Assembly (NCBI GenBank): GCA_028821195.1
Contig: JAPPHB010000019.1
Span: 1-39,610 of the forward strand
Origin: Gammaproteobacteria bacterium
Lineage (GTDB): Bacteria > Gemmatimonadota > Gemmatimonadetes > Longimicrobiales > Gaopeijiaceae
Length of the DNA: 39,610 nt
Direction of reading: 5' to 3'
Shown here: positions 1 through 8,754 of the stretch, piece by piece
Layout: each line of letters begins with the position of its first letter
Numbering within the stretch: the stretch's first letter is position 1
Notes under the pieces: model-generated
Databases searched by the model: none
Told to the model about the DNA's origin: nothing
The model's input: the letters and a program-made list of their open reading frames with translations, nothing else
Position numbers and translations under genes: made by a program

Positions 1-344
1 TTCGCGCATGGGTGGAACTCCTGGATTCCGGTTCATCGGTGGCTTGCCGGGAGCGACAACGCCCGTCTGATCTCCGCGTGCACGATGCCACCGCGATGCG
101 GTCCCGCGCCACCCCCGCAATGATCGCCACCAGCTTCTCCACCGGAGGTGAGACGGATTTCCCCGGCCCTCATCCCTGAGAATGGCCACGCGACCTCGGC
201 GAGCGCTGACCGGCGTTGTGGCGGCGTGGGACAGACCTGAACACACGGGAAGACGGAACTGCTCAAGGGGGATTGACACACGCCAGCGACGAGGCACTTG
301 CGCGTCGCCAGTCGGAACGGGCAGTGTTTGAAGATGGTTGGTGA
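1..344. other. Left-edge stretch without a recognisable gene
   Basis: No convincing gene is visible. A plus-strand frame is open from the left edge to a TGA at 177-179 (58 codons, no start inside that looks real), but its translation matches no family I know. The long minus-strand frame over this stretch and the next is a GC-rich shadow. Because a broken transposase follows directly, this may be more decayed insertion-sequence or flanking DNA, but nothing in the sequence proves it. Confidence 0.4.
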
Positions 345-686
345 CCTGAACTTGAACGGACTCGGAGCGTCAAGTACCACCGGGGTTCCCCGGGCCGGTT
401 CGCCGACATCGAGGAGGCGAGGGACTTCTGCCGGAAGTTCTTCAAGTGGTACAACACCGAACACTGCCACGGCGGCCATCGGCCTGCTCACAACCGGAAC
501 AGGTCCACCTCGACCGCGCTCCCGAGGTGATCGAGAACAGACGGAGGGTGCTGGCCGCGGCCTACGCCGCCCGGCCCGACCGCTTCGTCGCCGGCCCCGC
601 CGAGGGCCGCCAAGCTCCCGGCGGAGGTCTGGATCAACCGCGCACTCCCCGTGACGAGAGTCCGGCAACGGGGAAAGGAAAACTAA
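345..686 (+). pseudogene. IS3-family transposase (OrfB) C-terminal remnant, frameshifted
   Basis: The translation gives the end of the rve integrase core of IS3-type transposases: VKYHRGSPGRFADIEEARDF, then KWYNTEHCHGG, GLLT, VHLDRAPEVIENRR, LAAAYAARPDRFVAGPAE and finally KLPAEVWINRALPVTRVRQ before a TAA at 684-686. These pieces lie in different frames. They join only if about three single extra bases are removed, near 476, 492 and 605. The upstream catalytic part (DDE first residues) and OrfA are absent, so it cannot be active. Similarity starts near 369; the open frame reaches back to 345. It is a fossil of a mobile element whose right end seems to run into the next gene. The family call is by motif recall. 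Confidence 0.75.
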
Positions 687-699
687 ACTGAATCGGAAA

Positions 700-2538
700 G
701 TGTCTCACCGTCGTTGTCAGGTTCCGCACCGTCGCAGAATCGGCCTGCCGGTAGCCTTGGTCGTGCTGCAAGCTGCAATGGCATCGACCCTGCAAGGCCA
801 AGTGATACGCGGCAGCCTCGTCGAAGATCAGGACAACGCGGCTATTGCAGGTGCGATGATGACCCTGATGGACCCGAGTGGCCGCAGCGTCGAAGGGACG
901 GTTACTGAGGGCGGCACGGGCCTGTTCGAGCTGCGGGCACCCGAACCTGGCGAATACCGGGTTCGAGCCGAGCGGATCGGGTACGGAACCACGTACTCGG
1001 CATTCTTCAGCATCTCTGTCGGGGACACCCTGACCGTGCAAGTAGCCGCGCCAATCGAGGCGATTTCGCTGGAGGGAATCAGCGCGACAGCCGGTCCCAG
1101 GTGCCATCTGCATCCTGAAGAGGGGCTGGCCGTCGCTCAAGTCTGGAACGAAGCACGCAAAGCACTTGCAGCGGCGAAGTGGACGCAGGAGCGGGGGCTC
1201 TACCGGTACGAGATGCTGGGTATCAAGCGTTTTCTCGACGAACGCGGGCGCAAGGTCGAGTTCGAGGATCGAGCCTATGGACAGGCTCTTGTGGGTGTAC
1301 CGTACGTTGCCCGTGCGGCCGACTCGCTCGTGCACGGAGGATTCGCAAGGTTCTCGGCCGAGGCGTCGGAGTTTTGGGCTCCCGACGCTGGAGTTCTTCT
1401 CTCCGATTCGTTTCTCGATACGCACTGCCTGCGGATCCGATCGGGAGGAAGCGAACTTGTCGGGTTGGAGTTCGAGCCAGTGCCGAACCGGGATGTGGCG
1501 GATATCTCGGGAACGATGTGGCTTGATGCGGCGACGGCGGAGCTTCAACGGGTGGACTTTCGCTATGTGAATCTTCCTGTGCCCCATTGGCTGATGGACG
1601 CGTCTCCCGGTGGTGCGGTGCGCTTTCGCGGCCTTCCGGACGGGACCTGGATCGTAACCTCTTGGCACATCCGGATGTTCACTGCGGGCGAGACCGAGCA
1701 CCCTCTTACGGGTCGACCGGCGCCCACCCTGGAAGGCGTCGCCACGACGTACGGCGAGGTGCTTCGGGTCCATGACGATGTGGGCGTGGTCTTCGAGGGA
1801 CCGCGGGGGCGGCGCGTCATGGGAACCGTCGTCGACTCGCTGGGAGTTGGACTACCAAACGCCCGTGTCTACGTAAAGGGATCCGGCACCGAGACGGAAA
1901 CAGATGCCGAAGGACGATTCGAACTGGACCATTTGGGAGTCGGCACCTACGCACTGCATTTCACACATCCGTACCTGGAAGAGCTGTGGTACGAGCCCGA
2001 GTCCGTCGAGATGGAAGTGGAACCGGATGTCAACAGTCTGGTGGAAGTCCGGTTCGAAGCACCCTCGATGAGCGATGTCCTTTCCGAGGTTTGCGGGCGG
2101 GATGGCCCACCCGGTGTTCCCTTGATCGCGGCCAACGGCAAGGCGATCCGGCGAACGGGCGTTCTCACCGGCACGGTGACGGACATGGCCGGGATCCCGA
2201 TCGAGGACGCGACGCTTCACTTCCTGGCGAGGGCCTATGATCCTCGGCTCTTCGCCCAGATCAGGGATCCGAGTACCTTCAACTTCGAAAGCCAGCGGAG
2301 TCGCTGGACGGAGAAAAGCAGTTCGTCGGGCTTCTACAGAGTGTGCTGGCTGCCCGTCGGCGTTCCGATTGAACTGCTGGTGCTTGCCAAAGACGAAGAC
2401 GTGGATCGAGACGCGCTTGACGCTTCGCGGAGTCTCGCCGACCTGTTTCCCGATCGCGTCACAATCCTGATCATCGACCCCAAGTTGCCGCACAGGACAT
2501 TGGATCTGCGGCTGGAGGTTCGGAACCCGGTCTACTAG
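700..2538 (+). CDS. Secreted CarboxypepD_reg-like domain protein
   Basis: 612 residues with a GTG start at 700. An arginine-rich n-region (RRR at 11-13) and hydrophobic stretch (about 14-28) look like a Sec signal, with cleavage near residue 30. At least three carboxypeptidase-regulatory-like beta-sandwich repeats are visible: about 35-118 (VIRGSLVED, then GEYRVRAERIGY), about 370-450 (VMGTVVDSLGVGLPNARVYV, then TDAEGRFELDHLGVGTY) and about 485-540 (GVLTGTVTDMAGIPIEDATL). The middle (about 135-355) resembles the beta-rich body found after such domains in Gemmatimonadota secreted proteins. No peptidase motif or TonB-receptor barrel is seen, so the role is probably structural or ligand binding at the cell surface. 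The first dozen residues appear to be encoded by the end of the IS remnant, so the original start may be lost. Confidence 0.8.
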   Translation: MSHRRCQVPHRRRIGLPVALVVLQAAMASTLQGQVIRGSLVEDQDNAAIAGAMMTLMDPSGRSVEGTVTEGGTGLFELRAPEPGEYRVRAERIGYGTTYSAFFSISVGDTLTVQVAAPIEAISLEGISATAGPRCHLHPEEGLAVAQVWNEARKALAAAKWTQERGLYRYEMLGIKRFLDERGRKVEFEDRAYGQALVGVPYVARAADSLVHGGFARFSAEASEFWAPDAGVLLSDSFLDTHCLRIRSGGSELVGLEFEPVPNRDVADISGTMWLDAATAELQRVDFRYVNLPVPHWLMDASPGGAVRFRGLPDGTWIVTSWHIRMFTAGETEHPLTGRPAPTLEGVATTYGEVLRVHDDVGVVFEGPRGRRVMGTVVDSLGVGLPNARVYVKGSGTETETDAEGRFELDHLGVGTYALHFTHPYLEELWYEPESVEMEVEPDVNSLVEVRFEAPSMSDVLSEVCGRDGPPGVPLIAANGKAIRRTGVLTGTVTDMAGIPIEDATLHFLARAYDPRLFAQIRDPSTFNFESQRSRWTEKSSSSGFYRVCWLPVGVPIELLVLAKDEDVDRDALDASRSLADLFPDRVTILIIDPKLPHRTLDLRLEVRNPVY

Positions 2539-2566
2539 GCCGCTTGCGCAGCACCTCATGACTCGG

Positions 2567-2603
2567 CGCGACCGCGAGCGGACGGCCCGCCGACGCGGTC
2601 GCG
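2567..2603. terminator. GC-rich hairpin after the CarboxypepD_reg gene
   Basis: A perfect 10-base inverted repeat (CGCGACCGCG at 2567-2576, CGCGGTCGCG at 2594-2603) with a 17-base loop starts 28 bases after the stop at 2538. There is no T-run after it, so it is not a classical intrinsic terminator. It could stabilise the mRNA end or assist termination; chance is possible at this GC content. Confidence 0.3.
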
Positions 2604-2756
2604 GTGACACCGCGCAGGTCGGGACGGTTGGTGGCGCGGAAGACGACCTCCCGGAACTCTGCCTGGTCGTGCTGGCCTGGGTCGGCGCCTCCTCGGTTCC
2701 GTACGCGGTCGTACGCGCGGCTGGTGCGGACGCCCGGCCGCGGACAGGTTCAGACC

Positions 2757-4124
2757 ATGACGGACAAGCGGAAACTCGGGGTTTGGATGTGCACCTCGCT
2801 GGTGGCGGGGAGCATGATCGGTTCGGGTGTCTTCCTGCTCCCGGCGTCGCTGGCGCCCTTCGGGGGCATCAGCATCCTGGGGTGGCTGGTGAGCGCCGGC
2901 GGCGCGATGTGCATGGCGCTGGTGCTCGCGCGGCTCGGAGCGAGGCTGCCCAGGGTCGGGGGACCGTATGCGTACGGCCGGGAGGGATTCGGGGACTTCG
3001 TGGGTTTCTGGATCGCGTGGTCCTACTGGATCTCGCTGCTCACGGGGAACGCCGCCCTCGCCGTCGCCACCGCGAGCTACGCGACCGTCTTCTGGCCCGT
3101 GCTGGGCGTCTCGCCGGCTGCGGGTCTGGCCACGGCGCTGGCCGCCCTCTGGACCCTGGCGCTCGTCAACGCCCACGGCGTGCGCACGGCGGGGCTGGTC
3201 CAGCTCGTCACCACCGTGCTGAAGCTGTTGCCGCTGGCGGCGGTCGGGACGGTCGGGTTCCTCTACTTCCAGGCCGACCACTTTCAGCCGTTCAATCCCG
3301 CGGGGGAGAGCGCCTTCAGCGCCGTAACGGCTACGGTCGCGCTCACCCTGTGGGCGTTTCTGGGCCTCGAGGCGGGAACCGTCCCCGCGGGCGACGTGCG
3401 CGACCCCGCCCGCACCATTCCGAAAGCCACGATCCTGGGAACGTCCATCGCCGCCGTCGTCTACATTGCGTGCACGGCCGCGGTGATGGGCATCATCGCG
3501 CCGGGAGAGCTGGCGCTGTCCACGGCGCCGTTCGCCGACGCGGCGGGCTCCATCTGGGGCACCTGGGGCCGCTGGATCATCGGGGCGGGCGCCACCATCT
3601 CCTGCTTCGGAGCCCTCAACGGCTGGGTTCTGCTTACCGGCCAGATCCCGCGCGCCGCCGCCCTCGACGGGCTGCTCCCGGCGCGCTTCGCGCACCTGAG
3701 CCCGCGAGGCACGCCCGTCGTGGGGATCTTCCTGTCGGCGGTCCTCGCGACGATCCTGATCGCGATGAACTACACCAGGGGCCTGGTGCAGGCCTTCACC
3801 TTCCTCATCCTGCTGGCCACCCTGGCGACGCTCCTGCCTTACGTCTTCACGAGCATGACGGGGCTCATGATGGCTCTTCGCGAGCGCTCCAGGTCACGAA
3901 TCGGGGGTCGTGCGGCTGCAAGGTCCCTTGCGCGGGCGGTCGTGAGCGTGCTGGCATTCGGCTTTTCGCTGTGGGCGGTGGTGGGCGCGGGTGCGGAGAC
4001 GGTGTTTTGGGGCTTCCTGATGCTCCTGGCCGGAGTACCGGTTTTCGCCGCGATGCGCTGGCGGGGGGGTGATTCAACGCGGGGAAGATCGGCCTCCGGC
4101 GATGGAACCGGCGGCGCTGCATGA
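2757..4124 (+). CDS. APC-superfamily amino acid permease
   Basis: 455 residues, about 12 predicted membrane helices filling the protein. The N-terminus has the APC helix-1 signature: SLVAGSMIGSGVFLLPASLA (unwound GSG substrate-binding segment), then GGPYAYGREGFG after helix 2. This resembles AdiC/YjeM-type basic or cationic amino acid transporters. The ATG at 2757 is chosen because the MTDKRKLGVW start sits just before helix 1; the open frame extends to 2604 but the extra 51 residues are basic, proline-rich and unlike the family. A dimethylargininase-like gene starts 94 bases downstream, suggesting uptake of arginine or a methylated arginine for that enzyme (inference). The 218 bases upstream hold no recognised gene; a CAGGTT just upstream (2745-2750) would imply a very short leader. 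Confidence 0.85.
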   Translation: MTDKRKLGVWMCTSLVAGSMIGSGVFLLPASLAPFGGISILGWLVSAGGAMCMALVLARLGARLPRVGGPYAYGREGFGDFVGFWIAWSYWISLLTGNAALAVATASYATVFWPVLGVSPAAGLATALAALWTLALVNAHGVRTAGLVQLVTTVLKLLPLAAVGTVGFLYFQADHFQPFNPAGESAFSAVTATVALTLWAFLGLEAGTVPAGDVRDPARTIPKATILGTSIAAVVYIACTAAVMGIIAPGELALSTAPFADAAGSIWGTWGRWIIGAGATISCFGALNGWVLLTGQIPRAAALDGLLPARFAHLSPRGTPVVGIFLSAVLATILIAMNYTRGLVQAFTFLILLATLATLLPYVFTSMTGLMMALRERSRSRIGGRAAARSLARAVVSVLAFGFSLWAVVGAGAETVFWGFLMLLAGVPVFAAMRWRGGDSTRGRSASGDGTGGAA

Positions 4125-4218
4125 GCGAAGGGCGCGGAAGCGCGCGGTGAGCCCGGCACAGCAGGCGGCCGGGCCGGGAAGCGGGTCCACGTCGACGGAC
4201 GGCTTCGGCGTGGCGAGC

Positions 4219-5067
4219 ATGACGGATCCTCTCCGGCGCGTTGCGATGCGTCGTCCGGGCCGGGCTACCCTCGAAGCCGATCCCGCGCTCTGGCACTACG
4301 CAGGTCCGCTGGACGCGGGTCGCCTTACGCGCCAGTACGACGCATTCGTGGCGCGCGTCGCCGGTTCGGGAGCGGAGATCGAGTGGATGGATGACACCGA
4401 CGATGGCCTCTCCGACTCGATCTTCGTCTTCGACCCCTCCTTCGTGACCCCCGCGGGCGCGATCCTGCTTCGTCCCGGCAAGTCGCTCCGGCGCCCCGAA
4501 GTGGCCCTTCACGAAACACTCTACCAGCGGCTGGGCCTGCCGGTCATCGGGAGAGTCGAGCCACCTGGCCTGACCGAAGGTGGAGATCTGCTCTGGATCG
4601 ACGAAACAACGCTCGCGGCGGCGCGCTCGTTCCGTACCAACCAAGCCGGTATCGATCAGTTGCGGGACATCCTCGCGCCCCTCGGCACCAGGGTTGTGAC
4701 GTTCGATCTTCCCGTATGGAACGGCAGCGCCGCCTGCCTGCACCTCCTGTCGGTGATCAGCCCGCTGGATACCGATCTGGCGCTGGTCTACCCCCGTCTG
4801 CTGCCGGTCGCGCTGCGCGAGCTGCTGCGGGACCGGGGCATCCGGTGCCTGGAGGCGAGCGACCAGGAGTTCGAGGCTTCGAACGGATTGAGCCTCAACG
4901 TGCTCGCAACGGCGCCCCGGAGGTGCATCGCGGTCGACGGGTTCCCGCACACGGTGAGATTGATGCGTGATGCCGGCTGCGCGGTGACCTGCTTCGAAGC
5001 GGATGCGCTCTGTATCCCGTGCGAAGGCGGGCCGACGTGCCTTACGCTGCCCCTATGGCGGGGATAG
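4219..5067 (+). CDS. Dimethylargininase / arginine deiminase-family hydrolase
   Basis: 282 residues, the usual DDAH length. The guanidine-modifying (pentein) fold is indicated by MRRPG near the start, SDSIFVFDPSFV (about 65-76), LTEGGDLL (118-125), SFRTN (137-141), the catalytic His175 in CLHL and the C-terminal nucleophile Cys274 in EGGPTCLTLPL. These fit hydrolysis of Nω-methylated arginine to citrulline and methylamines, though a related guanidine substrate cannot be excluded. The ATG at 4219 is chosen because the family begins with (H/R)(V/A)xMRRP; the open frame reaches back to 4069, into the permease end, but that part is unlike the family. It is probably co-transcribed with the upstream permease. 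Confidence 0.82.
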   Translation: MTDPLRRVAMRRPGRATLEADPALWHYAGPLDAGRLTRQYDAFVARVAGSGAEIEWMDDTDDGLSDSIFVFDPSFVTPAGAILLRPGKSLRRPEVALHETLYQRLGLPVIGRVEPPGLTEGGDLLWIDETTLAAARSFRTNQAGIDQLRDILAPLGTRVVTFDLPVWNGSAACLHLLSVISPLDTDLALVYPRLLPVALRELLRDRGIRCLEASDQEFEASNGLSLNVLATAPRRCIAVDGFPHTVRLMRDAGCAVTCFEADALCIPCEGGPTCLTLPLWRG

Positions 5068-5149
5068 GAGAACACCGCTCGGCCACGCGGGCTGTTGTCC
5101 GGGGCTCGCGCAGGCCCGTGCAACACCTCCGGCGCGATTCCGTATTCGA

Positions 5150-5178
5150 TTGCCGAACGGGTGTTGATTCCCTTACCC
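5150..5178 (+). promoter_or_regulatory. Weak promoter candidate for the small coiled-coil gene
   Basis: TTGCCG (5150-5155), 17 bases, TTACCC (5173-5178). It partly matches the TTGnnC/TA(GG/CC)TT pattern at other genes in the window, but the -10 is poor. It lies 30 bases before the start at 5209. Confidence 0.25.
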
Positions 5179-5208
5179 GCGACACCACCAACCACGGAGG
5201 CTCAGCCA

Positions 5209-5496
5209 ATGGACTGGGAAGCCCTCGTCGCCCTGGTCGTTCCTTCCCTGTTCATCGTCACGGCAGGAGGCGTACTCATCCTGCGTCCCATTGCAGCCAA
5301 ACTCGGTACCCTCCTCGACGCGATGGCCCGTGAGAAGTCCAGTTCCGCGCTGGAGGAGACCCGGCGCCTGCGCGAGACGGTCGAGACGATGAACGAAAGG
5401 CTTTCGCTCCTGGAAGAGCGTCAGGATTTCACCGAACGGCTTATCGAGCCCCGCGCGTCCGGCACCGGCTCCGCCGAGGGCGACAGGAACCGATAG
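5209..5496 (+). CDS. Small membrane-anchored coiled-coil protein, PspB-like layout
   Basis: 95 residues. One membrane helix near the N-terminus (about 6-25, VALVVPSLFIVTAGGVLIL) is followed by a charged heptad-rich helix (about 38-80, with RRLRETVETMNERLSLLEER) and a short polar tail. Phage-shock protein B has the same layout, but I see no sequence match strong enough to name it. The start is fixed by GGAGG at 5196-5200, eight bases before the ATG. It converges on ppk2, whose stop is one base away. Function unknown; anchoring or partner-binding by the coiled coil is the plausible role. Confidence 0.7.
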   Translation: MDWEALVALVVPSLFIVTAGGVLILRPIAAKLGTLLDAMAREKSSSALEETRRLRETVETMNERLSLLEERQDFTERLIEPRASGTGSAEGDRNR

Positions 5497-5497
5497 G

Positions 5498-6418
5498 CTA
5501 CCGGCCGATCACTGCGCCGGGCGTCCCCTCGGCCGACATCGGTTCGTCGCGGCTCACCACGACCGTGGCCGATTCCGCGATCAGTGGGTCGGGACCGGTC
5601 ACGACGTCGTGGTCCTTGTCCGGATAGTCGAGCCGGGAGAGGAAAAACTGCATCGCGGCGACGCGGGCGCGCTTCTTGTCATCCGACTTGATCACCGTCC
5701 AGGGCGCGTCCGCCGTGTCGGTATAGAAGAACATCGCCTCCTTGGCCTGCGTGTAGCCGTCCCACTTGTTCAGCGACGCCAGGTCGACCGGAGAGATCTT
5801 CCATTGCTTGAGCGGGTCGGTGCTGCGGCGCTCGAACCGATACGCCTGTTCGTCCTGCGACACGGAGAAATAGAACTTGAAGAGCAGGATCCCGCTGTTG
5901 ACCAGCATGCGCTCCATTTCCGGGCATTGACGCAGGAACTCGAGGTACTCCTGCCCGGTGCAGAATCCCATGACGCGCTCGACGCCTGCCCGGTTGTACC
6001 ATGAGCGATCGAAGAGGACCATCTCTCCGGCCGTCGGAAGATGTTGAATGTAGCGCTGAAAGTACCACTGGCCCCGCTCCACGTCGCTCGGCTTGTCGAG
6101 CGCGACGACGCGCGCGGCACGCGGGTTCAGATGCTCCATGAATCGCTTGATGGTCCCGCCCTTGCCTGCGGCGTCCCGTCCCTCGAACAGGATGACGATC
6201 TTCCTTCCGGAGCGCTTGACCCAGCGCTGGACCTTCAGCAGCTCCACCTGGAGCCCGGCCTTGTGCCGCTCGTATTCCTTCCTCTTCATCTTGTCGCGGT
6301 AGGGATATACGCCATCGCGGAAGATGCGCTCGGTGGTGACCCGACCCCGGGACTCCCCGGTGGACGTAGCCGGGTCGCGGGTCTGATCGCTGTTCTGCCC
6401 GATAATGTTGCTGCTCAT
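5498..6418 (-). CDS. ppk2: Polyphosphate kinase 2 (class I PPK2)
   Basis: 306 residues, the normal single-domain PPK2 size. It transfers phosphate between polyphosphate and nucleoside diphosphates in the cytoplasm; class I enzymes favour making ATP or GTP from polyphosphate. Walker A is FEGRDAAGKGG (78-88), Walker B and the lid start are FDRSWYNRAGVERVMGF (136-152), and DPLKQWKISPVDL and SDDKKRAR follow as in the family. The ATG at 6418 has GGGAGAG just upstream; the open frame goes 33 residues further but with no family likeness. The gene lies 35 bases after the TPR protein gene on the same strand and may be co-transcribed. The first 35 residues are a variable tail. Confidence 0.93.
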   Translation of the reverse strand: MSSNIIGQNSDQTRDPATSTGESRGRVTTERIFRDGVYPYRDKMKRKEYERHKAGLQVELLKVQRWVKRSGRKIVILFEGRDAAGKGGTIKRFMEHLNPRAARVVALDKPSDVERGQWYFQRYIQHLPTAGEMVLFDRSWYNRAGVERVMGFCTGQEYLEFLRQCPEMERMLVNSGILLFKFYFSVSQDEQAYRFERRSTDPLKQWKISPVDLASLNKWDGYTQAKEAMFFYTDTADAPWTVIKSDDKKRARVAAMQFFLSRLDYPDKDHDVVTGPDPLIAESATVVVSRDEPMSAEGTPGAVIGR

Positions 6419-6453
6419 GATGCTCTCTCCCGTGTCCTGAACGGGTCCATCCG

Positions 6454-8028
6454 CTACCGCGAACCTCCGGCGCGCGCTTCCACCAGCCCGGGGACTTCCT
6501 CGTCGGCTGCGGACCACGCCCGCGCCAGGGCGGCGTAGGCTTCTCGGGCGGCAGCCTCATCTCCGAGGGCCGTCGCCGTGCGCGCAAGCCCCAGCAGCGA
6601 CTGCGTGCGCTGGGGCGTGCGGGCAAGCTGGTTCCGCCAGGCCGGGAGCGCCTCCTGCTGGCGCCCGAGAGCGGCCAGCTCCACCGCGAGCAGTTCATGG
6701 GGCGGCATGAGGGTGGCCGGGGGGCCGAACTCATAGGGAAGGGCCTCCTCCTGTCGGGCCGCCTCTCTGAGCAGCTCGATGCCCGTCTCCGAATCGCCCG
6801 AGGCCAGCGCGAGCAGGGCGTCCAGCTCCATCAGCAGCATGGCGTGTCGCGGGTTGCCCTCGTCGCCGGGTTCTCCGTGGCGCGCCCGGAGCTGCCGCGC
6901 GCGCTCCGCGTCTCCCGTGCGCAGCGCGGCGAGGGCGTCAACGAAGTCGTTGGGGAGCGCCAGCTCGGGGAATGCCGTCGGGTCGGCCGAGATCTCCCCG
7001 GCCCGCGCCCAGTCCCCGGGATCGATTACCGCGCGCGCCTTCATCTGCACGAAGTACGCGGCCTCGTCCGGGGCCGGCCCGTCCGCCATGCGCGCCATGC
7101 ACGCGGCCATCCCGGCGGCGGCGTCATCGAGGCGTCCCAACTGCAGGTATCCGTAGTGCAACCACGAGGTATAGTGACCGCACACGTTCGCCCGCTGTTC
7201 CCGCCGGGCCCTGGCCGCGTTCTGCACGTCGCGCGCGCGTACGTTCGCCGAGACCACGTCCTCCCACAGGCCCATGGCCACGAAGATGTGGGACGTCATG
7301 TGCTGCGCGTGGCCGGCGTCCGGCGCGATCTGCGAGTACGCCCGTGCGGCGGGGAGGCCCAGGGGGGCGTGGATGGGGTCGTCGAAGGCGTGGATGACGT
7401 AGTGGGCTGCGCCCGGGTGCATCGGGTTCTCCTCGAGCACCGGCTGGGCCACGGCGGCCGCCTTCATGTAGATGGCGAAGTCGCGCCCGCCATGCGCCGT
7501 GCCGAGCAGCGAAAGCGCGTAGAAGGTGCGCGCGTCCTCGTCCTCGGGGTACTTCTCGGCCAGCCGCCTCATCGCGTCGCGATACCGGAAGTCCCGCTCC
7601 TCCTTGGAGCCCTCGCCGTAGAGCACCTCCACCGTCTCCAGCCAGTCCTTCTCGCGCTGGGTGGGAACGCGGGCAAGCCGGTCGGCGGGGGTCGGCGCGA
7701 AGGCGGCGAGCCCGGCCAGCGCCGCCTCACGGTCCTGCTCCATCCAGATCGGATGGTTGAAGGTCTGGGCCTCGCCCCAGTACGCCATCGCGAAATCGGG
7801 ATCGACCTCGCGTGCGCTCCTGAAGCTGGCCGCGGCATCCTCGTATTCGAAGTTGTGCAGGAGCAGCAGCCCGGCTTCGAAGTGCGGCTGAGCCTCGGGG
7901 GACCCCGACGTAGGGAAGTTCACGGTTCCGAGTTCCTGCGCGCCTGCCGGGGCCGCGGCGAGGAGGCAAGACAAGGCACCGACGACCAGGATGGTCTTCC
8001 CGGAAACCGTCCAGGCACGAGCGTTCAT
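6454..8028 (-). CDS. Secreted tetratricopeptide-repeat protein
   Basis: 524 residues. A signal peptide (hydrophobic about 12-28, cleavage after APAGAQ near 30) points to export. TPR-like helical pairs follow, beginning with PHFEAGLLLLHNFEYEDAAA and FRSAREVDPDFAMAYWGEA. A conserved block, HPGAAHYVIHAFDDPIHAPL then AGHAQHMTSHIF, is rich in His and Asp and is typical of a family of periplasmic TPR proteins of unknown function. More TPRs follow to the C-terminus (ELLAVELAALGRQQEALPAW). The His-rich block could bind metal, but that is not established. ppk2 lies 35 bases downstream; the acetyltransferase operon is divergent. Confidence 0.8.
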   Translation of the reverse strand: MNARAWTVSGKTILVVGALSCLLAAAPAGAQELGTVNFPTSGSPEAQPHFEAGLLLLHNFEYEDAAASFRSAREVDPDFAMAYWGEAQTFNHPIWMEQDREAALAGLAAFAPTPADRLARVPTQREKDWLETVEVLYGEGSKEERDFRYRDAMRRLAEKYPEDEDARTFYALSLLGTAHGGRDFAIYMKAAAVAQPVLEENPMHPGAAHYVIHAFDDPIHAPLGLPAARAYSQIAPDAGHAQHMTSHIFVAMGLWEDVVSANVRARDVQNAARARREQRANVCGHYTSWLHYGYLQLGRLDDAAAGMAACMARMADGPAPDEAAYFVQMKARAVIDPGDWARAGEISADPTAFPELALPNDFVDALAALRTGDAERARQLRARHGEPGDEGNPRHAMLLMELDALLALASGDSETGIELLREAARQEEALPYEFGPPATLMPPHELLAVELAALGRQQEALPAWRNQLARTPQRTQSLLGLARTATALGDEAAAREAYAALARAWSAADEEVPGLVEARAGGSR

Positions 8029-8117
8029 GTGGCTGATTCCTTCGATGGTTGAAGATCCGGCTTCATCTAATGTCTGCCGACCTCGGGAGAGGCGCCAGAG
8101 TGCGTGGTTGCACAGGT

Positions 8118-8146
8118 TTGGTCGATTCCGCCGACGGGCTTAGGTT
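8118..8146 (+). promoter_or_regulatory. Promoter of the acetyltransferase-MFS-creatininase genes
   Basis: TTGGTC (8118-8123), 17 bases, TAGGTT (8141-8146), in the 190-base divergent gap between the TPR gene and the acetyltransferase. The same arrangement recurs at 11095, 28550 and (minus strand) 35525. The predicted start of transcription is near 8153, about 65-75 bases before the start codon. Confidence 0.5.
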
Positions 8147-8218
8147 CCTGACGCTCGCGATGGACGCAGCCGGCGCTGGTCAACCTGCGGAGAGCCCGAT
8201 GCCCGACGTATCTCTGGG

Positions 8219-8746
8219 TTGTTTCCCGTGACGCGTCCCGCATCCGCGCGGGTCACCTTTCGTCCCCTGGTTCCGGCGGACTGGCCGGAGGTGGCCGAGA
8301 TCTACCGGCAGGGAATCGAATCCGGCGACGCCACCTTCGAGACCGAGGTCCCGGGCTGGGATTCCTGGAGCGCGGGCCGCAGCCCCGATTGCCGGATCGT
8401 CGCAGAGATGGACGGCCGGACCGTCGGGTTTGCGGTGCTCAGCCCGATATCGGGCCGCTGCGTCTACGACGGTGTGCGCGAGGTGACGATCTACATTGCG
8501 GAATCGGCCCGGGGCCTGGGTGTGGGCAGCGCACTTCTGAACAGGCTCATCGCCGGCACCGAGGCATTGGGCATCTGGACCCTCGAGGCGGGCATCTTCC
8601 CGGAGAACAGGGCCTCGATCCGGATTTTCGAGCGGTGCGGGTTCCGCATTCTCGGCACGCACGAGCGCCTGGGCCGGTTTCATGACGGCCGCTGGCGCGA
8701 TGTCGTGCTCATGGAGCGGCGAAGCCGGGTCGCGGGAGTGGACTGA
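8219..8746 (+). CDS. GNAT acetyltransferase, phosphinothricin/ArsN1-like
   Basis: 175 residues from TTG 8219 (172 from GTG 8228; neither has a strong ribosome binding site). The order of motifs is that of the PAT family: FRPLVPADWPEVAEIYRQGI, SGDATFETEVP, EVTIYIAESARGLGVGSALL (acetyl-CoA loop RGLGVG about 98-103), FPENRASIRIFERCGFR, and GRFHDGRWRDVVLMERR at the end. Such enzymes acetylate the amino group of phosphinothricin, methionine sulfoximine or arsinothricin using acetyl-CoA. The substrate here cannot be read from sequence. It lies 8 bases before an Fsr-type efflux pump, probably in one transcript. Confidence 0.85.
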   Translation: MFPVTRPASARVTFRPLVPADWPEVAEIYRQGIESGDATFETEVPGWDSWSAGRSPDCRIVAEMDGRTVGFAVLSPISGRCVYDGVREVTIYIAESARGLGVGSALLNRLIAGTEALGIWTLEAGIFPENRASIRIFERCGFRILGTHERLGRFHDGRWRDVVLMERRSRVAGVD

Positions 8747-8754
8747 CGATTCCC

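Noticed and set aside
33..668. Minus-strand 211-codon frame over the IS remnant
   Set aside because: Arg/Pro/Gly-rich composition, no family likeness, and it lies antisense to recognisable transposase sequence.
8049..8231. 60-codon plus-strand frame upstream of the acetyltransferase
   Set aside because: It spans the predicted promoter, lacks a ribosome binding site and resembles no known protein.
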